The notes below the pieces were generated by a model. That model was not told the DNA's origin. It saw nothing but the letters and a program-made list of their open reading frames with translations, and made no database searches. Of a stretch of 64,000 nt of DNA, positions 26,566 to 34,168 are shown piece by piece (position 1 is the first letter of the stretch; each line of letters starts with the position of its first letter). Source of the stretch: Robinsoniella peoriensis (lineage in GTDB: Bacteria > Bacillota > Clostridia > Lachnospirales > Lachnospiraceae); the NCBI RefSeq assembly GCF_042680125.1, contig NZ_JBHTNY010000020.1. One strand, written 5' to 3'. Made by a program: the position numbers and the translations under genes.

Positions 26566-27048
26566 TTGCGAATTAGTCATTGTATTCCATTTTACAAACC
26601 AATCATTCCGGATAACATAAAGGATAAAATATGTTTTTCCGCGACTGAGTCTTTAACACGAGATGAAGCTATCTGGTATAGTTATGCTTTGATGATAGTT
26701 GCTGAACAATTGGAAAAAGAAGAAATTGATCTCAATTCACTCACTGCAGTTACTGTAATATTTACAATAAATGGTATTCTCTCTATCGATGGGGAGTGCT
26801 CTACAGGAGAAAGTGTTTATTTAGACCTTATCATCTATTCTATGAGACACATTCGATCCATTTCATCACGGAAACTGGTTCTTTTCAAATTTCTTGAAGG
26901 ACTGATCAGACATTTTTGGCAATTGGAAGATGATTCTATGGTAAATAGCAAGGTAAGGCAGTTAATGCAATACATAGAAAAAGATTTTTCCTCAGGAGAT
27001 TTACTACATAAATTTGAAGCCGCCGAACTTCAGGAGATGTACAGTTAA
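26566..27048 (+). CDS. Hypothetical protein with TTG start
   Basis: 160 residues. The start codon is TTG at 26566, with AAAGGGGG nine bases upstream and a TATAAT box at 26531-26536; no ATG start gives a comparable protein. The sequence is soluble, mostly helical, with an acidic DEAIWYSYALMIVAEQLEKEE segment split by a short loop and a RHFWQLED stretch. No signal peptide or membrane helix. I do not recognise a family. It stands alone between a tRNA and a strong bidirectional terminator. Confidence 0.7.
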   Translation: MRISHCIPFYKPIIPDNIKDKICFSATESLTRDEAIWYSYALMIVAEQLEKEEIDLNSLTAVTVIFTINGILSIDGECSTGESVYLDLIIYSMRHIRSISSRKLVLFKFLEGLIRHFWQLEDDSMVNSKVRQLMQYIEKDFSSGDLLHKFEAAELQEMYS

Positions 27049-27094
27049 GCAAAGTTCCTTCTATCGGCTGCTGTAATCTTATTTTAATAGATAG

Positions 27095-27165
27095 AAAAAG
27101 AATATCCTGTTTTCATTGATACTTCCCGTTATGGAAAGGCATCAATAAAAACGGATATTCTTTTT
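27095..27165. terminator. Long bidirectional terminator between convergent genes
   Basis: A 71-base imperfect inverted repeat: outer 13-bp perfect stem (AAAAAGAATATCC with its complement), continued by a second 13-bp arm with one wobble and one mismatch, and a loop of about 20 bases. Each side ends in a run of T on its own strand, so it can end both the hypothetical gene (plus) and the dUTPase gene (minus). It touches the dUTPase stop codon. Confidence 0.85.
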
Positions 27166-27676
27166 ATTTTGTTGTGCTTCCAAATCCGCCATTTCTGAGC
27201 TCGGTTGCATCATCGTCTACTGTTATCCCATATTCTACGAAAATCCCCTGCATAAAACCAGTTCCGGCATCTACCGTAATTGCCTTTCCCTCATTGCTGT
27301 CATTGGTTATTTTCGAAAATATATGGCCTTCATTGTCTGAATAAAAGTAGTCACTATCTATAATTCCTACTGTATTATTAAGCTGAAGACGGAATTTAAA
27401 TCCCAATCCGCTTCTGGGATAACATTTTAATACCCAGTCTGCGTTCATTTCTACACGGATACCGGTTGGAATTTTGATTGTCTGACCGGGATTCAGTGTA
27501 AATGTAAAGGGACTGTAGAAATCATATCCGGCAGAACCTGTGGTTGCTCTCTTTGGTAGTTTAATTTCTTCATATATGCGTTTGACTTCTGACTCAGATG
27601 CTGACGGAAATCCATCTTTGTACCCTTCCTCAAACTGCTTATAACTTACTTTATGAAATTTCGCTATTCTCTGCAT
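27164..27676 (-). CDS. dut: dUTP diphosphatase-like protein
   Basis: 170 residues with all five trimeric dUTPase motifs visible: GSAGYDFYSP (1), PRSGLG (2), NTVGIIDSDY (3), GFMQGIFVEYG (4) and GGFGSTTK (5). It hydrolyses dUTP to dUMP, keeping uracil out of DNA. An N-terminal extension of about 45 residues precedes motif 1. AGGAG lies before the ATG. It is followed upstream by nrdG with 48 bases between, so a nucleotide-metabolism unit is likely. Confidence 0.9.
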   Translation of the reverse strand: MQRIAKFHKVSYKQFEEGYKDGFPSASESEVKRIYEEIKLPKRATTGSAGYDFYSPFTFTLNPGQTIKIPTGIRVEMNADWVLKCYPRSGLGFKFRLQLNNTVGIIDSDYFYSDNEGHIFSKITNDSNEGKAITVDAGTGFMQGIFVEYGITVDDDATELRNGGFGSTTK

Positions 27677-27724
27677 TTAATTCTCCTATACTGTGTTCTT
27701 ATTGTTATGTAAATATGCTGCTGA

Positions 27725-28216
27725 CTATTCGCAGTGCAGAACAGTTTTACCCAGTTTCAGTGATTTTTGAACATCAATAACCCGTTGGTTAGAACTGCCT
27801 CTCCAATGCAGCTGTTTCGATTTCTTATCACAATCAAATTCTCCATCAACCAGAACATCCAGATATTTCATTATAGAGGAATCTCTGATACTCTCCCAGG
27901 CCGATCCGGTATAGAGCCAGATTGTTTTTAAAGGAAATTTATTCCGTATTTCTTTTGCCAGCTCTTCTACGTCTTTTTTATTTTTTGAATGCAATGGATC
28001 TCCACCACTGAAAGTGATACCGGATATGTAAGTCTTCTCTAATTCAGCAAATAATTCTTCCTTAGCACTTTCGTCAAAAGTTACACCGCCATTTGGATCC
28101 CAGGTTATCGGATTGTGACAATCCTTACAGCAATGGGAACATCCGGATACCCAAAGTACTACCCGCAGTCCGTCTCCATTTAGCATATCGTCTTTTGTAA
28201 TATTATGATACCTCAC
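27725..28216 (-). CDS. nrdG: Anaerobic ribonucleoside-triphosphate reductase activating protein NrdG
   Basis: 163-residue radical SAM enzyme. The CxxxCxxC cluster motif is in SGCSHCCKDCHNP, with the NrdG-like GDGLRVVLWVSGC lead-in and the SGGDPL motif. It generates the glycyl radical on NrdD under anaerobic conditions. nrdD is not in this window, although NrdG is commonly next to it; the gene is instead paired with dUTPase. Confidence 0.93.
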   Translation of the reverse strand: MRYHNITKDDMLNGDGLRVVLWVSGCSHCCKDCHNPITWDPNGGVTFDESAKEELFAELEKTYISGITFSGGDPLHSKNKKDVEELAKEIRNKFPLKTIWLYTGSAWESIRDSSIMKYLDVLVDGEFDCDKKSKQLHWRGSSNQRVIDVQKSLKLGKTVLHCE

Positions 28217-28390
28217 GTCTATCGTCCTTTCAGTAACAATATTTAGTAAAAATTATATAATTGCACACCATATCGTGTTTTTACGCCAGTGATTATCTTA
28301 CCATTTTCATTCCCTGACGTCAAGACTTAAATCCCTTGTTTGGATTCGGACGGATTGATTTCTGATTAAAAAATATAATTTAAATAGCAA

Positions 28391-28438
28391 GAAAACCGGA
28401 GAACAAAGCGCTTCCTGGTATCCGCACATTTCTCCGGT
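28391..28438 (-). terminator. Terminator of the ABC transporter operon
   Basis: Minus-strand 9-bp stem ACCGGAGAA/TTCTCCGGT (28395-28403 with 28430-28438), followed by TTTTC. The rest of the 28217-28444 gap is A/T-rich with no gene I can support. Confidence 0.75.
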
Positions 28439-28444
28439 AAATTT

Positions 28445-29218
28445 TTAATTTCCACATTCGATACTGATCTCATTAAACAAATCCAGGATCTCTTCTACTT
28501 CTGTTATTTCTTTTGCGTTCCCTTTTTTATCAAGAATTACATTTCCCTGATGCATCATAATCAGACGGTTGCCATACTCTACTGCGTATCTCAGATTGTG
28601 CGTTACCATGATTGTTGTGAGATTTTTTTCTTTTACAAGCTGCCCTGTTAATTCCATAATAATCTCAGCCGTCTTGGGATCCAGTGCAGCGGTATGTTCA
28701 TCCAGGATTAAGAATTCGATAGGTGTCATGGTAGACATTAAAAGTGCCATAGCCTGGCGCTGTCCCCCGGAAAGAGCTCCTACCTTCACATCCAGTTTAT
28801 CTTCCAGCCCCAGATTCAGCTGGCGCAGACTATCTCTGTAATGATCAATTCTTTTTTTATTGATGCCTGGCTTCAAGTTGTACTTTTTTCCTTTGTTGTC
28901 AGCCAGTGACATATTTTCAAGAATCGTCATAGTTGGGCAGGTACCCATAGAAGGATTTTGGAAAACCCGGCCAATGCGCTGATGCCGTTTAAAATCCCTT
29001 GCACTGGTGATATCTTTCCCATTCATCAGTATGCTGCCCGAATCAATATCTATGCTGCCGCAGATAATGTTCAGCATGGAGGTTTTACCGGAACCGTTGC
29101 TGCCGACAACGGATACAAATTCTCCCTGTTTCACCTCAAAATTAAAATTTTCAAAAAGACACATTTCATTGATCGTACCGGGATTATAATATTTATTAAT
29201 ATTCTTTAATTCAAGCAT
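28445..29218 (-). CDS. ABC transporter ATPase (TrpZ-like)
   Basis: 257 residues: Walker A GSNGSGKT (about 39-46), Q-loop RVFQNP, signature LSGGQRQA, Walker B LLILDEH-type stretch (FLILDEHTAAL) and H-loop THN. The group matches the uncharacterised ATPase of TrpXYZ/YufOP-type importers. It overlaps the permease by eight bases. It drives import through the 29211 permease. A T-box leader upstream points to an amino acid, probably tryptophan. Confidence 0.92.
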   Translation of the reverse strand: MLELKNINKYYNPGTINEMCLFENFNFEVKQGEFVSVVGSNGSGKTSMLNIICGSIDIDSGSILMNGKDITSARDFKRHQRIGRVFQNPSMGTCPTMTILENMSLADNKGKKYNLKPGINKKRIDHYRDSLRQLNLGLEDKLDVKVGALSGGQRQAMALLMSTMTPIEFLILDEHTAALDPKTAEIIMELTGQLVKEKNLTTIMVTHNLRYAVEYGNRLIMMHQGNVILDKKGNAKEITEVEEILDLFNEISIECGN

Positions 29219-30095
29219 GTGCCTTCACCTTCTTCTTCCTGTCCATACTGATCACTAATATTACAAAAAACAGTACCGCCGTGATTAATTTCATGTCATT
29301 TGCCCCAAAACCAAGCTGCATTGCAATTGCCACACACGCCCTGTATAAAATTGCTCCTACAATGACAGCCGTTGTATTATTCACTTTCGGGATAAATTTA
29401 CAGAGATTTACTCCGATGATAACGCTGGCAAGACCAATCACCATGGTGCCGGTACCGATTGAAATGTCAAATACCCTCTGCCACTGTGTATAAACACAAC
29501 CGCTAAGTGCCACAAGACCATTAGCAATAGCCAGACCCAGAATCTTAACCTTTCCGCTGTCTTTTGCCAGGACTGTCACCAATGCATGATTATCACCTGC
29601 TGCGCGGAGTAAAAAACCGGATTTCGTCTTCATATAGGCATCTAATAAAAGCTTTACCACCAATGCCACAATTACAATAATGATTAAAGTCTGATAAGGT
29701 ACCAGGAATTCCGGTACAATTTTCGTTAAGAATGAATTATCAAACATATTGTCCATACTAAAGATCGGAACATTTGCTTTGCCTGCAATTTTAAGGTTAA
29801 TGGTATATAATGCAGTCATCATGATGATTCCCGATAACAGATCGCGGACTTTAAATTTTACATGAATGATGCCCGTAAGCATACCAGCCAGTGCTCCGGC
29901 TGCAAATGCGATGGGAAGGGTCAGATAAGGATTTACCCCATTCACCATCAGAGTAACTGTTACCGCCGCCCCCAATGGAAAACTTCCGTCTACTGTCAAA
30001 TCCGGAAAATCTAATATTTTGTAAGTAATGTAAATGCCTAAGGTCATGATGGCATATATGATTCCCTGTTCTAAAACACCTATTAGTATGGACAT
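29211..30095 (-). CDS. ABC transporter permease (TrpY-like)
   Basis: 294 residues, about eight membrane helices, Gly/Ala-rich, with the branched-chain-permease-like DFPDLTVDGSFPLGAAV start seen in the uncharacterised permeases paired with DUF534-type binding proteins. Encodes the membrane pore of the transporter. ATP-binding subunit follows with overlap. Confidence 0.9.
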   Translation of the reverse strand: MSILIGVLEQGIIYAIMTLGIYITYKILDFPDLTVDGSFPLGAAVTVTLMVNGVNPYLTLPIAFAAGALAGMLTGIIHVKFKVRDLLSGIIMMTALYTINLKIAGKANVPIFSMDNMFDNSFLTKIVPEFLVPYQTLIIIVIVALVVKLLLDAYMKTKSGFLLRAAGDNHALVTVLAKDSGKVKILGLAIANGLVALSGCVYTQWQRVFDISIGTGTMVIGLASVIIGVNLCKFIPKVNNTTAVIVGAILYRACVAIAMQLGFGANDMKLITAVLFFVILVISMDRKKKVKAHA

Positions 30096-30133
30096 ATCTT
30101 TACCTCTGTTATCCTACGATTTTTGATTATCTT

Positions 30134-31276
30134 CTATTGTGCTGTAATTTCTGTGAAAGTTTCTACTGCTCTTCCTTTTGTATCATCACTGATTGTAATT
30201 CCAAGATTCTCTGCTACTTTGGTATTCAGATACAGACTGCTTTCTGTAATTGTTTCAAATTTCATATCATCAGCTTTTGCTTCGCCTTTTAACACTTTCG
30301 CAGCCATTCTTCCGGTCTGTTTACCAAGTTCAATATATTCAATTCCTTCCGATGCCATACAGCCAATTTTTACCTGCTCTATCTCACTTCCGAATACCGG
30401 GATGTTTTTCTTAGATGCCTTATCTAATATAGTAGGAAGTGCGCTTACAACGGTATTATCTGTCAAATTGTTCAGGCAGTCTACCTTCGCTAATAATGTA
30501 TCCGCTGCAGACGGAACATCGGCGATTGTTGCTACTCCGGCTGTTTCCAGGGTAAAGCCGTATTTTTCTACTAAGGATTCATATTCTTTGATACTGCTTT
30601 CTGAATTTACTTCACTGGTTGTATATAAAATACCGATGGTTTTCGCTTCGGGAAGCATTTCACGAATCATTTTCAGCTGTGCTTCCACAGGAAGTTTATC
30701 ACTGGTACCTGTTACGTTTCCGGATGGCATCTGGTCATCTTTGGCTAGCTCTGCTGCAACCGGATCCGTAACGGCAGTATAAATGGTAGGAATATCAGTT
30801 TTCATTGCCGCATTATAGCATGCCTGGGCACTAGGTGTGGCAATCGCACACATCAGATCTACTTTATTTGCTACAAACCCCTGTGCGATAGTATTAGCAT
30901 TTCCCATATCTGCTTCTGCATTCTGATAATCCACCTCAAGGTTTTTGCCCTCTACAAATCCTTCTTCTGCAAGGCCTTCTAAAAATCCTTCACGGCAGTT
31001 CTCAAGGGAACCATGCTGTGCAAATTGAGCAATTCCAATTTTAAAGGAACCCTCCACTAAATCACCCGAAACCGTCTCTGCTGCACCACTGTCAGCCATT
31101 TTGGCACTGTCTGCAACCGTGGTTTCCTTGCTTCCTGATCCCGTTTCCGTTTTATTAGATCCACCTGTTGATGTGGAATCTGTGCCGGCAGAACCGGTGG
31201 CTGCAGAACCGCATCCTGTTGTTATTGCTGCTGCCATTGCCACGCTTAAAATTGTAACTAAAATTTTCTTTTTCAT
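30134..31276 (-). CDS. ABC substrate-binding lipoprotein (TrpX-like, DUF534)
   Basis: 380 residues. The signal peptide ends in a lipobox AITTGC with Cys22, then a Ser/Thr/Gly-rich spacer of about 45 residues, then a periplasmic-binding fold (GIAQFAQHGSLENCREGF, DYQNAEAD, TAVTDPVAAELA, TVVSALPTILDKA). The family (ABC substrate binding, DUF534) is linked in Firmicutes with Trp/Tyr T-boxes. AAGGAG precedes the ATG. It is translated after the T-box. Confidence 0.92.
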   Translation of the reverse strand: MKKKILVTILSVAMAAAITTGCGSAATGSAGTDSTSTGGSNKTETGSGSKETTVADSAKMADSGAAETVSGDLVEGSFKIGIAQFAQHGSLENCREGFLEGLAEEGFVEGKNLEVDYQNAEADMGNANTIAQGFVANKVDLMCAIATPSAQACYNAAMKTDIPTIYTAVTDPVAAELAKDDQMPSGNVTGTSDKLPVEAQLKMIREMLPEAKTIGILYTTSEVNSESSIKEYESLVEKYGFTLETAGVATIADVPSAADTLLAKVDCLNNLTDNTVVSALPTILDKASKKNIPVFGSEIEQVKIGCMASEGIEYIELGKQTGRMAAKVLKGEAKADDMKFETITESSLYLNTKVAENLGITISDDTKGRAVETFTEITAQ

Positions 31277-31379
31277 AATAAATTCTCCTTATTTTCATTA
31301 ATTTTGATTAATAGTATCAAACAATCACAAAACTAATGGGAACGTTAATCTGATTTCTTGTGATATTTATAAATACACT

Positions 31380-31677
31380 AAAAAACCGCCCCAAGCCTTC
31401 GCTTGAGACGGTAATAATATCGTATTATTATCGCGGTACCACTCAAATTAACATAATGTCCACTTTCGCATGTACTATCATACACTCCTGATTGATAACG
31501 GGTTCGGTTCCCGACAGTGCCTACTCTTTTAATACCGGATCACTCCACTATCTCTATTTCAGACTGCCCTCGAAAGTCCATTCGGCAAATCACTCAATAC
31601 TGCAATCACACCACCTGCAGCTCTCTGGAATTTTGTTGATAAGCTTACTACTCTTTCTCATCGGTTTTGCTTTTTGT
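31380..31677 (-). ncRNA. T-box riboswitch upstream of the TrpXYZ-like operon
   Basis: Minus strand. The AGTA-box region AGAGTAGTAAGC (near 31650) and GAA-TGG-AC specifier-loop segment (near 31578), then the T-box core GAGTGGTACCGCG (31428-31440), and a terminator stem CCGTCTCAAGC / GGCTTGGGGCGG followed by six U. Reading the specifier after the GAA of the S-turn gives UGG, i.e. tRNA-Trp; this fits the downstream transporter. The variable base of the UGGN antiterminator is U, which would pair with A73 and only wobble with a G73. Assignment of T-box class is certain; the tRNA is inference. Confidence 0.93.
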
Positions 31678-31684
31678 TTTTTTC

Positions 31685-31714
31685 ATTCTAATACTAATTG
31701 GTGGGTGTTGTCAA
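31685..31714 (-). promoter_or_regulatory. Promoter of the T-box transcript
   Basis: Minus strand -35 TTGACA (31709-31714), 18-base spacer, -10 TAGAAT (31685-31690). Confidence 0.75.
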
Positions 31715-31831
31715 GTGCTTTTTATATTATTTTTGCAGTTTCAACTTAAATATTCAGTTTATTGGATCTTTTGCAAAATTTTCTAGAGCGTGTTTTTGAT
31801 AAAATAATTTTTCGCAACACCATTCATCTTC

Positions 31832-31885
31832 TTGACATAATATAAATACCGCCGTACAATAACATTGTTATATAACAATGTTATT
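31832..31885 (+). promoter_or_regulatory. TetR gene promoter with 28-bp perfect palindromic operator
   Basis: -35 TTGACA (31832-31837), 17-base spacer, -10 TACAAT (31855-31860). A perfect 28-bp palindrome (31858-31885, centre ATAACATTGTTATATAACAA part) begins inside the -10 and covers the start site, ideally placed for repression by the TetR protein encoded right after it. Autoregulation is inference. Confidence 0.8.
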
Positions 31886-31909
31886 ATACAAAAAGGAGAA
31901 AACTAAATC

Positions 31910-32440
31910 ATGCCCCCTAAATCAAAGCTTACCCGCTCAGATATTGTAGAAAAAGCTTTTTCCCTTACCAGACTTATGGGTTATGAAAATATTACTGCAC
32001 GCTTACTTGCTAAGGAATTACAATGTTCTACACAGCCAATCTTTCATATTTTTAAAAATATGGATGAATTGAAAAAAGCATTATACGAAAAAACAAGAAA
32101 CTATTTTACTGAAGTAATGCTTACCCCTTCTTCGGATCCCAATACTCCACTTTTTTTAAGTATGGGTTTGCATTACGTAGCGCTTGCGCAAAAAGAAAAA
32201 CATCTTTTTCAGTTGCTGTGCATGTCAGATAGTTTCCAATTGAATAGTATTTATCAGCTTGCCGAAGGAGTACCTGCATCAGTTGGTGCCGAAGTGTTTA
32301 CTAAAATGTGGATATTTACACATGGCATCGCTTCCATTGCAGCCACAAATACCACAGATCTTCCGGAAGATGAAATCCGCGATTTGCTAATTGAAGTATT
32401 TAAAGACTTTTATAAAGAGCAATGGAATGAAATAATATAG
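31910..32440 (+). CDS. TetR/AcrR family transcriptional regulator
   Basis: 176 residues. The N-terminal helix-turn-helix runs about 10-55 (RSDIVEKAF, ENITARLLAKELQCSTQPIFHIF), with a C-terminal ligand-binding half containing the WIFTHGIASI segment of the WHG-type TetR C-terminal domain. AAAGGAG precedes the ATG. The ligand is unknown. The downstream gene is decayed, so its natural target may have been lost. Confidence 0.92.
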   Translation: MPPKSKLTRSDIVEKAFSLTRLMGYENITARLLAKELQCSTQPIFHIFKNMDELKKALYEKTRNYFTEVMLTPSSDPNTPLFLSMGLHYVALAQKEKHLFQLLCMSDSFQLNSIYQLAEGVPASVGAEVFTKMWIFTHGIASIAATNTTDLPEDEIRDLLIEVFKDFYKEQWNEII

Positions 32441-32536
32441 GCATAAACTCAATATGTTACAGCCAGGCTTGCTTCTGCTGAAATAAAAACTCTGCTGACA
32501 AATTTCAACAAGCTCATAAAAGAAAGGGCAGATGAT

Positions 32537-33291
32537 ATGGAAAACAAAAATAATGAAATTCGAAAAGAACGTACCCACTTATTCTCTCCAAACATAAATA
32601 TTGCTATTTCCTTTTGCATACGGGAAAACCTTTGTATAGACACATTAAAATCAGCTATTGATAAAGCGGTTCAAAACAATGAGATTTTTTCCTGCCGTCT
32701 GGGGTTTAAAAAAAACGGTCAGGTGTTTTATGAACATTCCGGAAGATGGGAATAGCTGCAAGCATACGCCCGGAACAATTCACCGGAATGGGAAATTATG
32801 CAACCGGTATCTCCATCCGCTACCGGTATGACACCAAAAAGGATTTTTGGAAGAATGCCCAGGCAGTGCATCAGCTCATATACCGGAAACTGAACAACCC
32901 TTACAAAAAATTCTTTCTTTTAAAATTTATGGATAGTTTAGAACCGGGCCTGATAGACTCAGCCTATTTTTCTGCTTATGGAGGATATCAGAACAAAACT
33001 TCCGCCATAATTCAAAATATGTTCGGTTACAATCATAATCCGAAAAGCATTAGTGTTACAAATTTAGGAAAGCTTCCTATATCAGCGGAATATGGGGATT
33101 ATCATATTTCTGATTTTATTTTTCTTCCGCCCCTTGTTCCGAATGCAAAGCGCCTGTTTGGTATCGTTACTCTGGAGGATCAGATGTATATCACGATACA
33201 TTTAGAAAAGAATGCGTCCCTGCCTGCAGAAAAAGTTTTCTTTGATAAGTCGGTGGAATACCTGCTTCAATTGACTGATAATAATACATAA
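32537..33291 (+). pseudogene. Decayed condensation/alcohol acetyltransferase-like gene
   Basis: Two reading frames remain. The first (32537-32755, 72 residues, MENKNNEIRKERTHLF) matches the N-terminal start of a CoA-dependent acyltransferase/condensation-type fold; the second (32746-33291) contains SIRPEQFTGMGNYATG and the DLEKN-type end, as in the C-terminal half. The central part, where the catalytic HHxxxDG should be, is missing and the frame changes at the join, so this is best read as an internal deletion plus frameshift. It follows the TetR gene by about 90 bases. A short in-frame stretch before 32537 lacks a start. Confidence 0.65.
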
Positions 33292-33326
33292 GTATAATAC
33301 TAAACCAATCATGTTTATTGTAACCG

Positions 33327-33360
33327 GGCGCAGCAGCCACTTCCCATTATCTGCTGCGCC
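33327..33360 (+). terminator. GC-rich hairpin after the pseudogene
   Basis: Ten-bp stem GGCGCAGCAG / CTGCTGCGCC with a 14-base loop. There is no good U-run. In a 364-base gap (33292-33655) without a gene. Confidence 0.5.
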
Positions 33361-33470
33361 GTCTCACTTCATTATTCACATCTTTTTCACTTCTATATTA
33401 CCTGATTTCTAAAATAAACGAAAATACCCAAATATTTCAATTTTATCCTGGTGTGCTATTCCAATCTTTC

Positions 33471-33505
33471 ACAATAATATTCCATTTACATGGAAAATAT
33501 TGTGC
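33471..33505. repeat. Imperfect inverted repeat upstream of the YhgE operon
   Basis: CACAATA..TATTCCAT opposes ATGGAA..ATATTGTG across a 4-base centre, giving about 15 matched positions with one bulge. A related GTGCTATT element appears on both sides (33453 and 33503). It lies about 90 bases upstream of the promoter at 33595 and could be an operator. Function is inference. Confidence 0.45.
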
Positions 33506-33594
33506 TATTTCACTATTTCTCTTTTAAGATATCTAAATATAAACAAGCCATATCTTACTTCGAAACCAAAAACTGACGATTGGTCATTTTTGTA

Positions 33595-33623
33595 TTGTAT
33601 TGTGGATTCTTTCGTGCTAAAAT
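33595..33623 (+). promoter_or_regulatory. Promoter of the 33656 gene
   Basis: -35 TTGTAT (33595-33600), 17-base spacer, -10 TAAAAT (33618-33623). The start codon is 32 bases after the -10. Confidence 0.6.
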
Positions 33624-33655
33624 ATCCCTATCTTATTTAGAAAGGCTATGACGAT

Positions 33656-34156
33656 ATGGAAGACTTTAATCTTTTTTTAGATGAATTATTTCTGGATATG
33701 CCTGATACCAAAGAAACGAAAGCCGCTAAGCAAAATTTGCTTCTGTATTTACAATCTGATTATGAGCAGCGGATTCTTGAGGGAAAGACATCCAGACAGG
33801 CATTGATGGAATCTCTGATCTATTTTGGTGCCCGGGAAAATATTGATAAAGAAGTGGCACATCAGGAATTCATCGGTTCTTACAATCGCTTCCGTGAAAA
33901 ATATCCGATGTTAATCCGGTGTGGATTTTTGGCTATTCTTATCATTCCGGCTGTTTTTTTAATACTTATGTTTAGCCTGGAATCAAAACTGAATTTTCTT
34001 ACTGCCTGGATTGTTTCGATTATTCTTTCCTCCGGATATTTAATCTGTGTGGAATACATTGATTATCGTTATAAACAAAAACTCCACCTGAGTGAGCCGG
34101 AACCCGAGCTGGAAGGTGATGGCAGAGCGTATTTTAAAAATATCAGCAAATTATAA
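33656..34156 (+). CDS. Small membrane protein with HAAS/DUF1700-like prefix domain
   Basis: 166 residues. The N-terminal 80 residues are helical and soluble (FNLFLDELFLDM, QNLLLYLQSDYEQRI, QALMESLIYFG), resembling the permease-prefix or HAAS-type domain that often precedes or accompanies membrane permeases. Two membrane helices (about 86-107 and 112-132) follow, then a charged tail. It is immediately followed by the YhgE-like gene, with only 12 bases between the stop and its start. Function unknown; probably a partner or regulator of that protein. Confidence 0.65.
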   Translation: MEDFNLFLDELFLDMPDTKETKAAKQNLLLYLQSDYEQRILEGKTSRQALMESLIYFGARENIDKEVAHQEFIGSYNRFREKYPMLIRCGFLAILIIPAVFLILMFSLESKLNFLTAWIVSIILSSGYLICVEYIDYRYKQKLHLSEPEPELEGDGRAYFKNISKL

Positions 34157-34168
34157 TTGGAGGCTAAA

